The notes under the pieces: model-generated
The model's database searches: none
Told to the model about the DNA's origin: nothing
What the model saw: the letters and a program-made list of their open reading frames with translations, nothing else
From: 43-108 sp001915545
Lineage (GTDB): Bacteria; Bacteroidota; Bacteroidia; Bacteroidales; Bacteroidaceae
Length of the DNA stretch: 13,139 nt
NCBI GenBank assembly: GCA_902491215.1
Contig: CABUGV010000059.1
Location: 1-13,139, forward strand
Reading direction: 5' to 3'
Program-made: the position numbers and the translations under genes
Shown here: positions 1 to 6,246 of the stretch, piece by piece
How the letters are laid out: every line of letters starts with the position of its first letter
Position numbering within the stretch: the first letter of the stretch is position 1

Positions 1-56
1 TGAAGTGAATCAGTAAAAAACAGTTTTTCGTGTAAAGTAAATTCAGGCATAGTCAT
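1..56 (-). CDS. N-terminus of an unidentified protein (cut by window edge)
   Basis: Reading leftward from an ATG at 54-56, the frame stays open to the edge and gives MTMPEFTLHEKLFFTDSL before it is cut. A second ATG two codons in (48-50) could also be the start. No stop appears in the 18 visible codons, and there is no signal peptide or recognisable motif, so the function cannot be named. The gene would be divergent from the ABC operon, and the space upstream of it holds a striking tandem repeat array ending only 12 bases before the ATG. That position suggests a regulated gene rather than chance coding. The call rests on the open frame and this context only. Confidence 0.45.
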   Translation of the reverse strand, partial: MTMPEFTLHEKLFFTDSL

Positions 57-68
57 TACAAAACCTTT

Positions 69-156
69 AGTACTTCTTAAAAAGTATTAGACTACCTCTG
101 CGCAAGTATTGCAATACCTTTTAGGCAGTATTCCAGTACTTGCTAAGAAGTACTGG
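69..156. repeat. Four 22-bp tandem repeats, each a TAC-N10-GTA dyad
   Basis: Units start at 69, 91, 113 and 135, exactly 22 bp apart. Each begins A(G/C/A/G)TAC and, after ten variable bases, continues GTA(T/T/T/C)T. The half-sites are 69-73/84-88, 91-95/106-110, 113-117/128-132 and 135-139/150-154. The last unit is the most symmetric: CCAGTACTT and AAGTACTGG flank a 6-base spacer. A spacing of 22 bp is about two helical turns, so a dimeric protein bound to each unit would sit on one face of the DNA. The array directly precedes the minus-strand start at 56. It is most likely a multi-site operator or activator array; iterons are a less likely alternative. The function is inferred. Confidence 0.7.
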
Positions 157-322
157 GCGCAATATTAAGCGACATGCGACGCAACCTTAAATATGAAAAA
201 CGGGAATATCAACAAGCATATCATAAATGTAAATAAGCCGTTGAATAAAAGCTTATATACGTCAAGCAAGCCATACAACATAATTTAACATATATTTCTG
301 CAGTTTGATTTCGCTTTTATAT
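157..322. other. A+T-rich intergenic stretch between divergent genes
   Basis: No convincing open frame occurs here on either strand. The only structure seen is a weak 6-base inverted repeat, ATAAGC (232-237) and GCTTAT (251-256). No minus-strand TAnnTTTG element was found for the divergent gene at the left edge. The stretch probably carries the upstream promoter elements of the ABC operon, but nothing more specific can be assigned. Confidence 0.5.
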
Positions 323-329
323 ACTTTTG
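322..329 (+). promoter_or_regulatory. Candidate -7 element (TACTTTTG) of the ABC-GntR operon
   Basis: TACTTTTG fits the Bacteroidota -7 consensus TAnnTTTG exactly and lies 63 bp upstream of the ABC ATPase start. The nearest upstream TTTG (304-307) leaves only a 14-base spacer, and a TTTC (295-298) leaves 23, so the -33 element is not a clean match. All but the first base of the -7 box lies inside the 40-bp palindrome, so a protein bound to the palindrome would block this promoter. Confidence 0.5.
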
Positions 330-362
330 TACTGTACCACAATTGTGGTACAGTACAAAAGT
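323..362. promoter_or_regulatory. Perfect 40-bp palindrome, likely operator of the GntR regulator
   Basis: Every base from 323 to 342 pairs with 362 to 343, giving two 20-base arms with no spacer, centred on CACAATTGTG. The arms hold GTAC boxes at 329-332, 334-337, 348-351 and 353-356. The inner pair forms TGTAC-N10-GTACA, the same half-site geometry as the tandem array at 69-156. The palindrome covers the candidate -7 box and probable start site, and ends 30 bp before the ABC ATPase ATG. The operon encodes a short GntR repressor, and regulators of this family bind inverted repeats and often control their own operon. The match of regulator to site is inferred. As RNA it could also form a hairpin, but it has no U-run following it. 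Confidence 0.75.
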
Positions 363-392
363 TAAACATTTAATACATAAAAAGCACCTATT

Positions 393-1202
393 ATGATAGA
401 GCTGAACAATGTAACCTATTGGTATACTGCTGACAAACCGGTAATTTCGGAAGCATCGGCACATATAGCCGAAGGCAGGATATACGGTCTGCTCGGGCTT
501 AACGGCTCAGGAAAGACTACACTACTGAAGCTCATTTCAGGAATGCTGTTTCCCAAGAAAGGCGAAATTGTCATTGCCGGAAACAATTCAAGGAACAGAG
601 AAATAGCATATCTGCAGAACATTGCGTTTATGCCGGCAACTGTACAACTTCCCAAACAGAGCGTAGACAAATTCACATCATTGAACTCTGTGTTCTACCC
701 TACTTTCAGCAAATCAGTACTTATGGATTGTCTGAACGAGTTCGACATCGATTATGATACGCCCAACCTCGAACAGTTGTCTTTGGGACAGAAGCACAAA
801 TTCATGTTTTCGTTTCTGCTGTCTCTCGGTACAAAAGTACTGCTTCTCGACGAACCGCTGAACGGCATGGACCTGCCGTCGCGGAATGCATTCAGAAGGT
901 TGCTGATGAGACACCTTGATGACAGCCGGACTGCCGTAATATCTACACATGTCATGAAAGACATTGAAAACATACTGTTGGACGTGATGATTATCAGAAA
1001 CGACGGTTCATTTTTCTGTAAATCGATAAATGAGCTTTCAAACGAATACTCATTCGGCATCAGCAGCAGTACAGAAAATGCAGTGTACCATGAAGTATGC
1101 CCTGAAGGATATAAGGTATTGAGGAAGAAAGGTATGGAGGAAGAGAGCGACATACCATTGGAAATATTGTTCAACGCCGTAATCAAAGGAGGTATAAAAT
1201 GA
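393..1202 (+). CDS. ABC transporter ATP-binding protein
   Basis: This 269-residue protein is a single nucleotide-binding domain that would power the membrane protein encoded next. Visible motifs are Walker A GLNGSGKT (35-42), signature LSLGQ (129-133), Walker B LLLDEP (150-155), D-loop GMD (158-160) and the switch histidine in STHVM (H186). The Q-loop glutamine normally seen after the Walker A strand is not obvious: the matching stretch reads IAFMPA, with alanine at about residue 82. The C-terminal tail after residue 190 is a short region without catalytic motifs, usual for small exporter-type ATPases. The stop codon overlaps the next start in ATGA, which implies translational coupling. The transported substrate is unknown; the linked YtrA-type regulator suggests a stress- or antibiotic-responsive exporter, by family analogy only. 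Confidence 0.93.
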   Translation: MIELNNVTYWYTADKPVISEASAHIAEGRIYGLLGLNGSGKTTLLKLISGMLFPKKGEIVIAGNNSRNREIAYLQNIAFMPATVQLPKQSVDKFTSLNSVFYPTFSKSVLMDCLNEFDIDYDTPNLEQLSLGQKHKFMFSFLLSLGTKVLLLDEPLNGMDLPSRNAFRRLLMRHLDDSRTAVISTHVMKDIENILLDVMIIRNDGSFFCKSINELSNEYSFGISSSTENAVYHEVCPEGYKVLRKKGMEEESDIPLEILFNAVIKGGIK

Positions 1203-1894
1203 AAACTTTCAGCTTGAAAAGGATGATGCAGCTTTGCCGTCTTCAGATAAATGAGATATACGGAACCAACAAAATCAAGACTCTTACACTGGCAATATGC
1301 CTCATCATTGCAATTTCACTGCTTGCTTTAATCACGAATTCATGGGACGCAAGCGAAAGTGTAGAGGCTACAGAAAGAATGCTCGTTACGATATCAGCTG
1401 TACAATTCATAGCTCTCCATACAGATATGGTGACAAAGAGGCAAACTATACCAGCTTCGACACTAGAGAAATACGTGGCACTATATGTAGAAACACTGTT
1501 GATCATCATTGCCTTTACGATGCTGTCCATACCTATAGCATCGGCATTTCTCACCGCAGTATCGGCAATCATGGGCCAAGGCGACGGTCTGATTACAGTA
1601 TTTTTCCGAATAGACATTGGCTCAGCATATGGCATAACCTACAGTCTATTCATACTGACATGGTTCCAAATGTTCGTGATTTCAAGGAAACGATATTCAA
1701 AACTAGCTTTCTGGAGTATAATCATCGGCATGTGCATAATGTTTATACTCCCGTTGGCAATAGCAGACTACATAGAAGAAACCGCCGCAAGAATCATAGC
1801 CATCGTTGTTGCAGCGGCAATGGCGGTCTTCTGCTTTGTGTGGGGATACAGACTTCTGAAAAACTTTGAAATGGACACTAAAGAAAATGACTGA
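1199..1894 (+). CDS. ABC transporter membrane subunit, about six helices
   Basis: A 231-residue hydrophobic protein. Likely membrane segments are near residues 28-46, 62-75 (weak), 93-124 (long, perhaps a hairpin), 143-161, 169-189 and 197-216. A cytoplasmic-looking loop contains QTIPASTLEKY (82-92), which resembles the PAS..EK motif common in Bacteroidota ABC-2 type permeases. The start is well fixed: AGGAGG lies 8 bases upstream, a strong ribosome-binding site unusual for this phylum, and the ATG overlaps the ATPase stop by 4 bp. The gene order makes it the partner of the preceding ATPase, probably as a homodimer because no second permease is present. The substrate cannot be read from the sequence. 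Confidence 0.85.
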   Translation: MKTFSLKRMMQLCRLQINEIYGTNKIKTLTLAICLIIAISLLALITNSWDASESVEATERMLVTISAVQFIALHTDMVTKRQTIPASTLEKYVALYVETLLIIIAFTMLSIPIASAFLTAVSAIMGQGDGLITVFFRIDIGSAYGITYSLFILTWFQMFVISRKRYSKLAFWSIIIGMCIMFILPLAIADYIEETAARIIAIVVAAAMAVFCFVWGYRLLKNFEMDTKEND

Positions 1895-2264
1895 CTTCAG
1901 GAATGACAAAGCCATATATCTGCAGATGGCCGACAGAATCTGCGATGACATTCTTTCCGGACGGTACGGCGCCGGAGAACGAATACCCAGTGTCAGGGAG
2001 CAGTCGGAAACTCTGCAGGTAAACACAAATACTGTCGTAAGGGCATACGACAACCTCACGAGATTGGGAATAATATACACCAAACGAGGAATGGGATACT
2101 TCGTCTCAGAATATGCACGCACGTGCATATTGGAGAACAGACGAAAGGCATTCATGGAAGAAAAACTTCCAGAACTGTTCCGTCAGATGAAACTCCTGGA
2201 TATTCCGATAGAAACGGTTGACGGCCTTTGGGAGAAATTCGAGCAAAAGAATCCTAAAGGATAA
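1887..2264 (+). CDS. Short GntR-family transcriptional regulator (YtrA-type)
   Basis: A 125-residue protein with a GntR winged helix-turn-helix at about residues 9-75. The core is RIPSVREQSETLQVNTNTVV followed by RAYDNLTRLGIIYTKRGMGYFV, the family hallmark. Only about 50 residues follow, too short for a FadR, HutC or MocR effector domain, which fits the YtrA subfamily. YtrA proteins usually sit in and repress their own ABC transporter operon. The ATG at 1887 is chosen over an upstream TTG at 1866 because the protein then starts MTDFRNDKAIYLQ, a normal GntR beginning, and overlaps the permease stop by only 8 bp. Its likely operator is the 40-bp palindrome at 323-362. Confidence 0.92.
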   Translation: MTDFRNDKAIYLQMADRICDDILSGRYGAGERIPSVREQSETLQVNTNTVVRAYDNLTRLGIIYTKRGMGYFVSEYARTCILENRRKAFMEEKLPELFRQMKLLDIPIETVDGLWEKFEQKNPKG

Positions 2265-2304
2265 CCCTCAACGAACGGATTATATTGCATACACATAAAA
2301 GTAA

Positions 2305-2339
2305 AACGGCAAACACCAGTCAATATGATGTTTGCCGTT
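2305..2339. terminator. Bidirectional terminator hairpin between convergent genes
   Basis: AACGGCAAACA (2305-2315) pairs perfectly with TGTTTGCCGTT (2329-2339) across a 13-base loop. It lies 40 bp after the GntR stop and 42 bp before the stop of the convergent peptidase gene. A broken T-stretch follows on the plus strand, and A-rich sequence precedes it, giving a U-rich tail on the minus strand. It probably serves both transcripts. Confidence 0.75.
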
Positions 2340-2381
2340 CTACTTTACGATTAAATATCTGATAATACCTATACAGCGATA

Positions 2382-4574
2382 TCACTTCATAAGATTAGAA
2401 TCAAAGAAGTTCTCTATGCGGTTGAAGAGATGCAAGCGTGTGTTGCCTCCTGAGATTCCGTGGTTGCGGTTGGTATATACCTGCATGTCGAACTGTGTGC
2501 CCTGCTGTACGAGCACTTCAGAATACTCTGCGGTGTTCTGGAAATGCACATTATCATCTGCTGTTCCGTGGCAGAGAAGAAGTTTGCCGCTGAGGTTGCG
2601 GCTGCGGTGCAGAGGCGAGATGTCATATCCGTCAGGATTCTCCTGCGGAGTACGCATGTATCTTTCTGTGTAAGCGCTGTCGTAGAAACGCCAGTCGGTG
2701 ACAGGTGCAACGGCAACTCCGCAATTGAAGACCTTTCTGCCTTCGCTCATAGACATGATGGTGTTGAAACCACCGAAACTCCATCCCCAGATGGCAATGC
2801 GGTCCTTGTCGACATACGGCTGAGATGCAAGATAAAGCGCTGTTTCAACCTGGTCCTTTGATTCCTTATCGCCCATGGCCATATATGTGCACTTCTGGAA
2901 ATCGGCGCCACGTCCGCCGGTTCCGCGTCCGTCAACACAAACAACTATATAACCTTTCTGTGCAAGTCGCTGTTCCCAAATGAGTCCGCCGTAGAAACCG
3001 TTGCTGAAAGCATTGCGTACCTGTTGGTCGCCAGGTCCGCTGTACTGATACATGATGACCGGATACTTCTTAGACGTACTGAAATCGGCTGGCTTGACCA
3101 TCCATCCGTTGAGCGAAATGCCCTCGCTTGTGGTAAATGTGAAGAACTCCTGACTACCTCGTCCGAGAGAAGAGTACATAGACTTGAGTTCTGCATTATC
3201 CTCAAGAACCTTAAGCTGCTTGCCACCAGAAGTGTACAAAGAAGTCACAGAAGGTGTGTTGATATCAGAGAATACGTTGACAAAATAGCGGCATCCCTTG
3301 CTGAATGTTGCCGAATTCCATCCTTTGTTTTCTGTGATACGAACGCTCTTTCCGTTCATGTCAACCTTATATATATACTTTTCAAGAGGATTGCCGTCGT
3401 TTGCAGCATAGTAGAAATATTTTCCGTCAGTGCCGTAATAGTCTGAAACTACAAACTTGCCTTTGGTGAGCTGACGAACCAATGTACCGTTAAGCGTATA
3501 GAGGTAAAGGTGATTATAGCCGTCGCGTTCACTCATGAGTACAAATCTGTCGCCTGAAAAATCCAGATTGTCGTAAACGTTTGTTTCAATATATTTCTCT
3601 GCCTGATCACGTACGGCAAGCTGGCAGATGGTAGAACGGACATTCGCCATGTAGATGTCAAGACGATTCTGATGTCTGTTCTGTGTTATGACAGCAAGCT
3701 TGTCGGCATCGCCGGTAAACTGTATGCGTGTGATGTATCCGTCCTTGTCGAGCGGAAGCTGCATGGTGCGTGTCACACGGCTCTTGATGTCGTAGCTGAG
3801 TACTGATACTTTGGAATTCTGCTCGCCGGCCTTAGGATACTTGTATGTATAAGCACCTGGATAGAGTGCATTCTCTGTGAGCTTAGGCATGTCGCCCTGA
3901 TAGCAAGGGAATGAGAATGTCTTCACGTCAGTTTCGTCAAAACGAATCCATGCAAGCATCTTGCTGTCGCTGCTGAAATCGTATGCACAGTTGAACTGGA
4001 ATTCTTCTTCGTACACCCAGTCCGGCTTACCATTGATTATCTTGTTGCGCTCTCCGTCTTTTGTTATCTGACTCTCGCTGTTGTTGAAAAGCAGTTTCAC
4101 AAGGAAAATGTTGTTGTCGCGTACGAAAGCAATCATTGTTCCGTCAGGCGAGAACTTAGGACATTCCTGCGGACCGTTCTTGGAAAGTTCCACAAGAGTG
4201 TTGTTGCGGATGTTGTATATGTAATAATCTGCAGTATAGGAACGTCTGTAGATAGGCTTACGGTTGGTCTCGATAAGTATGTTGGCTTCGTCAGGCGACA
4301 TGATGTAACCGCTGAAAGAGCCGAGCTTAGGACCTCTGGCCTTATCGATATCGAAAAGAGTCTGCACAGTACCGCCGTTCTTGAAGGAGCAGCGCATGAT
4401 TTTCTTTCCGTCCTGACTTATCTGCAAATAAGTTTCTCCATCAGACATAGGACGTATGCCCCTTATCTGCTTTTCACGGTACTTGCCGTTCACAATGTCT
4501 TCCAGCTGTATGGTCTGGGCTGTGATGCCCAAAGCTGTCAGCAAACAGATTGCCATCAAATAAAGTTTTTTCAT
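2382..4574 (-). CDS. Dipeptidyl peptidase IV (S9B serine peptidase), secreted
   Basis: A 730-residue enzyme expected to remove N-terminal X-Pro or X-Ala dipeptides in the periplasm or at the outer membrane, supporting peptide use. An N-terminal signal peptide (about residues 1-20, ending ITAQ) precedes a beta-propeller. The propeller carries DWVYEEE (185-191), the double-glutamate motif that grips the substrate N-terminus in this family. The C-terminal alpha/beta hydrolase has the nucleophile in GWSFGG (S599), the acid in HGTADD (D673) and the base in NRNHG (H705). This spacing closely matches the human enzyme. The frame stays open 54 codons further upstream, but MKKLYLMAIC is the only start giving a signal peptide, and the promoter lies inside that extension. 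The gene is convergent with the ABC operon and has its own promoter. Confidence 0.95.
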   Translation of the reverse strand: MKKLYLMAICLLTALGITAQTIQLEDIVNGKYREKQIRGIRPMSDGETYLQISQDGKKIMRCSFKNGGTVQTLFDIDKARGPKLGSFSGYIMSPDEANILIETNRKPIYRRSYTADYYIYNIRNNTLVELSKNGPQECPKFSPDGTMIAFVRDNNIFLVKLLFNNSESQITKDGERNKIINGKPDWVYEEEFQFNCAYDFSSDSKMLAWIRFDETDVKTFSFPCYQGDMPKLTENALYPGAYTYKYPKAGEQNSKVSVLSYDIKSRVTRTMQLPLDKDGYITRIQFTGDADKLAVITQNRHQNRLDIYMANVRSTICQLAVRDQAEKYIETNVYDNLDFSGDRFVLMSERDGYNHLYLYTLNGTLVRQLTKGKFVVSDYYGTDGKYFYYAANDGNPLEKYIYKVDMNGKSVRITENKGWNSATFSKGCRYFVNVFSDINTPSVTSLYTSGGKQLKVLEDNAELKSMYSSLGRGSQEFFTFTTSEGISLNGWMVKPADFSTSKKYPVIMYQYSGPGDQQVRNAFSNGFYGGLIWEQRLAQKGYIVVCVDGRGTGGRGADFQKCTYMAMGDKESKDQVETALYLASQPYVDKDRIAIWGWSFGGFNTIMSMSEGRKVFNCGVAVAPVTDWRFYDSAYTERYMRTPQENPDGYDISPLHRSRNLSGKLLLCHGTADDNVHFQNTAEYSEVLVQQGTQFDMQVYTNRNHGISGGNTRLHLFNRIENFFDSNLMK

Positions 4575-4652
4575 AATATGTTTGTATTTGTCTTGATTGC
4601 TATAAACCATCAAGAGACTCATTAATGGTGAGCACTGTCTTGATAAGCTACA

Positions 4653-4686
4653 CAAAAATAGCTGTTTTAGCCGAGAATTGTACAAA
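4653..4686 (-). promoter_or_regulatory. Promoter of the dipeptidyl peptidase gene
   Basis: On the minus strand, TTTG (4686-4683) and TATTTTTG (4660-4653) match the Bacteroidota -33 and -7 elements with a 22-base spacer, a little long against the usual 19 to 21. The start site would fall near 4646, giving a leader of about 70 bases before the ATG at 4574. It also argues against any start upstream of that ATG. Confidence 0.6.
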
Positions 4687-4746
4687 CTTTGTTTCCAAAA
4701 CGAAGATTTGCGACCTATGAGTGAACATAATAACACAAAATAGAAT

Positions 4747-4754
4747 TATATTTG
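4747..4754 (+). promoter_or_regulatory. Candidate -7 element (TATATTTG) for the DUF4230 pair
   Basis: TATATTTG fits TAnnTTTG exactly and lies 44 bp before the ATG of the first DUF4230 gene. No TTTG was found at a suitable distance upstream; the nearest (4707-4710) is 36 bases away. The call therefore rests on the -7 box alone. Confidence 0.45.
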
Positions 4755-4798
4755 ATAGATGAGATAACAGAACTCTTCATATAAAAAATTCATTTTTT

Positions 4799-5455
4799 AT
4801 GGACTGGACAAGAATTTGCAAATCACTTCCTATGATATTCTTACTGACATCGCTTATATGTGCTTGCGGAAACGATGAAGAAAAACAGGAGGCAGAAACA
4901 GAAAAGACAGAGGTGCAGACTATTCCCACCAAGGAACAGGTGCTTGGAGAAATAAAGACCAGCGGAGACCTGGTTACAACAGAACTGAAGATACGCAAGA
5001 TTGCATTGTACGACACGAGCAAAAGCGAAAAGTTCTCTATAACCGATATCAAGACGTGGAAATACGGAGACAGGAAATGCATTGTTCCACTGGAAATAAG
5101 CATCAAGTACGGTTATGACATAAACGACATCACAGCCAACGACATCATTATCGACAATGACAGTTCGGCCATTGTGGTAAAACTCCCGAAGCCGAAAATA
5201 ATTGATTCAAGCTACAATACATATATCGACGAAAAATCGGTTGTCAGCATGTCAACCGGCATGCGTTCTCCGATAGGACATGCAGAAATTGAGGAAATCA
5301 GGAAAAAGGCTTATGATTCTGTTATGAAGCAGGACTTGACCGGCATTGTCGGCGACGAGGTTGAAAAAAACACAACCACACTGCTTGAGTCTATGCTTCG
5401 CGGTATGGGCTTCACGAATATTACGGTCGTGACACACAAACAGGCCGGATTCTGA
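4799..5455 (+). CDS. DUF4230-family lipoprotein
   Basis: A 218-residue protein beginning with a lipoprotein signal peptide: hydrophobic residues 10-22, then a lipobox ending in C23 (ICAC), followed by GNDEE. It should be lipid-anchored on the periplasmic side of the inner membrane or on the outer membrane. An acidic, flexible linker (26-45) leads to the mixed alpha/beta domain that I assign to DUF4230. This domain is typified by a strand such as TTELKIRKIALYD and a later VVKLPKPKI strand, followed by a helical C-terminal part. The family's function is not known to me. The next gene encodes a second, divergent member of the same family, so the two probably work together. The start follows a TATATTTG box by 44 bp. 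Confidence 0.8.
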   Translation: MDWTRICKSLPMIFLLTSLICACGNDEEKQEAETEKTEVQTIPTKEQVLGEIKTSGDLVTTELKIRKIALYDTSKSEKFSITDIKTWKYGDRKCIVPLEISIKYGYDINDITANDIIIDNDSSAIVVKLPKPKIIDSSYNTYIDEKSVVSMSTGMRSPIGHAEIEEIRKKAYDSVMKQDLTGIVGDEVEKNTTTLLESMLRGMGFTNITVVTHKQAGF

Positions 5456-5467
5456 CCGATTCAGAAT
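5449..5467 (+). other. Small hairpin across the first DUF4230 stop codon
   Basis: ATTCTGA (5449-5455, including the TGA stop) pairs with TCAGAAT (5461-5467) over a 5-base loop. It is A+T-rich and has no U-run, so it is unlikely to terminate transcription. It may slow ribosomes or protect the upstream message in the two-gene transcript, or be chance. Confidence 0.3.
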
Positions 5468-5519
5468 ATACAGGCTAAACAAACAGTACTTTTCTGACTT
5501 TACACTAAAATCTAAAGAA

Positions 5520-6200
5520 ATGACAAGCAATAAAAAACAATCGGGGTTCTGGACAAGAATGTCCAAAGCGATAGGAAGCATTTTCGTCCCTTCAAAAATA
5601 ATAATGTACCTCATCGGTATTGCGGCTATAGTTGTCGCAACCGTGTTGATAACAAGAAAGTGCATGTCGGAGAAAGAACCGGCATATGAAGGTCTGGTTA
5701 TTGAAGAGACACCAATACTAATAGAAGACATAAGACCCAAAGGGGAACTATATGTATACAACATGGTGGTGGAAGACTATACGACAGAACAGCGCACCAG
5801 CATGTTCCTGGGCATCATACCGCAGAAACATACTTGTGTGCAGATGCTGAAACAGAGCATAAGCTACAAGATTGACCTCGACAAGGTGAAGTATACGCCG
5901 GACAGCGCAAACGTTGTTTTCGTTGAACTGCCAGAAGTGGAATATGTAGCTTCAACGCAGGATTCACCTTTCGTTTCGGACGACGAGGAATATTGGAAAA
6001 CAGCCATGCCTAACACCAATGCAATGAAAAGCAGAGTGGAAAGACAGATAAAAAGGAAATACGACACCCCTGCGACAAGGGAATTGGCAAGGAAGAATGC
6101 CCAGATAAAATTAACAGTACTGCTTAGAAAACTCGGAGTTGAACCACGATTCACCGGAAGCATTACCAAGAATGACGAAGCAGGTAAAATAGGAAAATAA
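5520..6200 (+). CDS. DUF4230-family membrane-anchored protein
   Basis: A 226-residue protein with one N-terminal membrane helix (about residues 27-45, KIIMYLIGIAAIVVATVLI) after a basic cytoplasmic segment, so the rest faces the periplasm. The remainder resembles the preceding lipoprotein: GELYVYNMVVEDYTTEQ matches its TTELKIRKIALYD strand, and SANVVFVELPEVEY matches its SAIVVKLPKPKI strand. A basic helical C-terminal region follows (about 165-205). I assign DUF4230 on this basis; the molecular role is unknown. It starts 64 bp after the first member, with no terminator between, so the two are probably one transcript. The difference in anchoring, one lipid and one helix, is the notable feature of the pair. 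Confidence 0.8.
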   Translation: MTSNKKQSGFWTRMSKAIGSIFVPSKIIMYLIGIAAIVVATVLITRKCMSEKEPAYEGLVIEETPILIEDIRPKGELYVYNMVVEDYTTEQRTSMFLGIIPQKHTCVQMLKQSISYKIDLDKVKYTPDSANVVFVELPEVEYVASTQDSPFVSDDEEYWKTAMPNTNAMKSRVERQIKRKYDTPATRELARKNAQIKLTVLLRKLGVEPRFTGSITKNDEAGKIGK

Positions 6201-6211
6201 AAAAGAAAGGT

Positions 6212-6246
6212 GCAGGGACGCTCAAATATTATAAAGGCGTCCCTGC
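6212..6246. terminator. Terminator overlapping the radical SAM stop codon
   Basis: GCAGGGACGC (6212-6221) pairs perfectly with GCGTCCCTGC (6237-6246) over a 15-base loop. On the minus strand it is followed by a long U-rich run (6210 down to 6192), so it is a strong terminator for the radical SAM gene. On the plus strand a short TTTT follows, so it may also end the DUF4230 transcript, whose stop is 11 bp away. The stop codon of the radical SAM gene lies in the loop, so one arm of the stem is coding sequence. Confidence 0.8.

Noticed and set aside
69..156. The 22-bp tandem repeats as a short CRISPR array
   Set aside because: The units are contiguous, with conserved half-sites and no spacers of 30 or so bases; the variable ten bases lie inside each dyad. 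There is no cas gene in the window.
323..362. The 40-bp palindrome as a terminator or attachment site
   Set aside because: No U-run follows on either strand, no integrase is nearby, and its overlap with a -7 box fits an operator better.
1297..1869. 190-codon plus-strand open frame inside the permease gene
   Set aside because: It is an out-of-frame shadow, rich in His, Arg and Tyr, with no domain; the membrane protein in the other frame is clearly real.
1866..1886. TTG start for the GntR regulator
   Set aside because: The ATG at 1887 gives a normal GntR N-terminus and a shorter overlap with the permease gene.
2460..2861. Plus-strand open frame opposite the dipeptidyl peptidase gene
   Set aside because: It lies wholly antisense to the catalytic domain, and its composition and lack of motifs mark it as a shadow.
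4575..4736. A 54-codon upstream extension of the dipeptidyl peptidase frame
   Set aside because: The extension contains the likely promoter (4653-4686) and would bury the signal peptide that starts at 4574.
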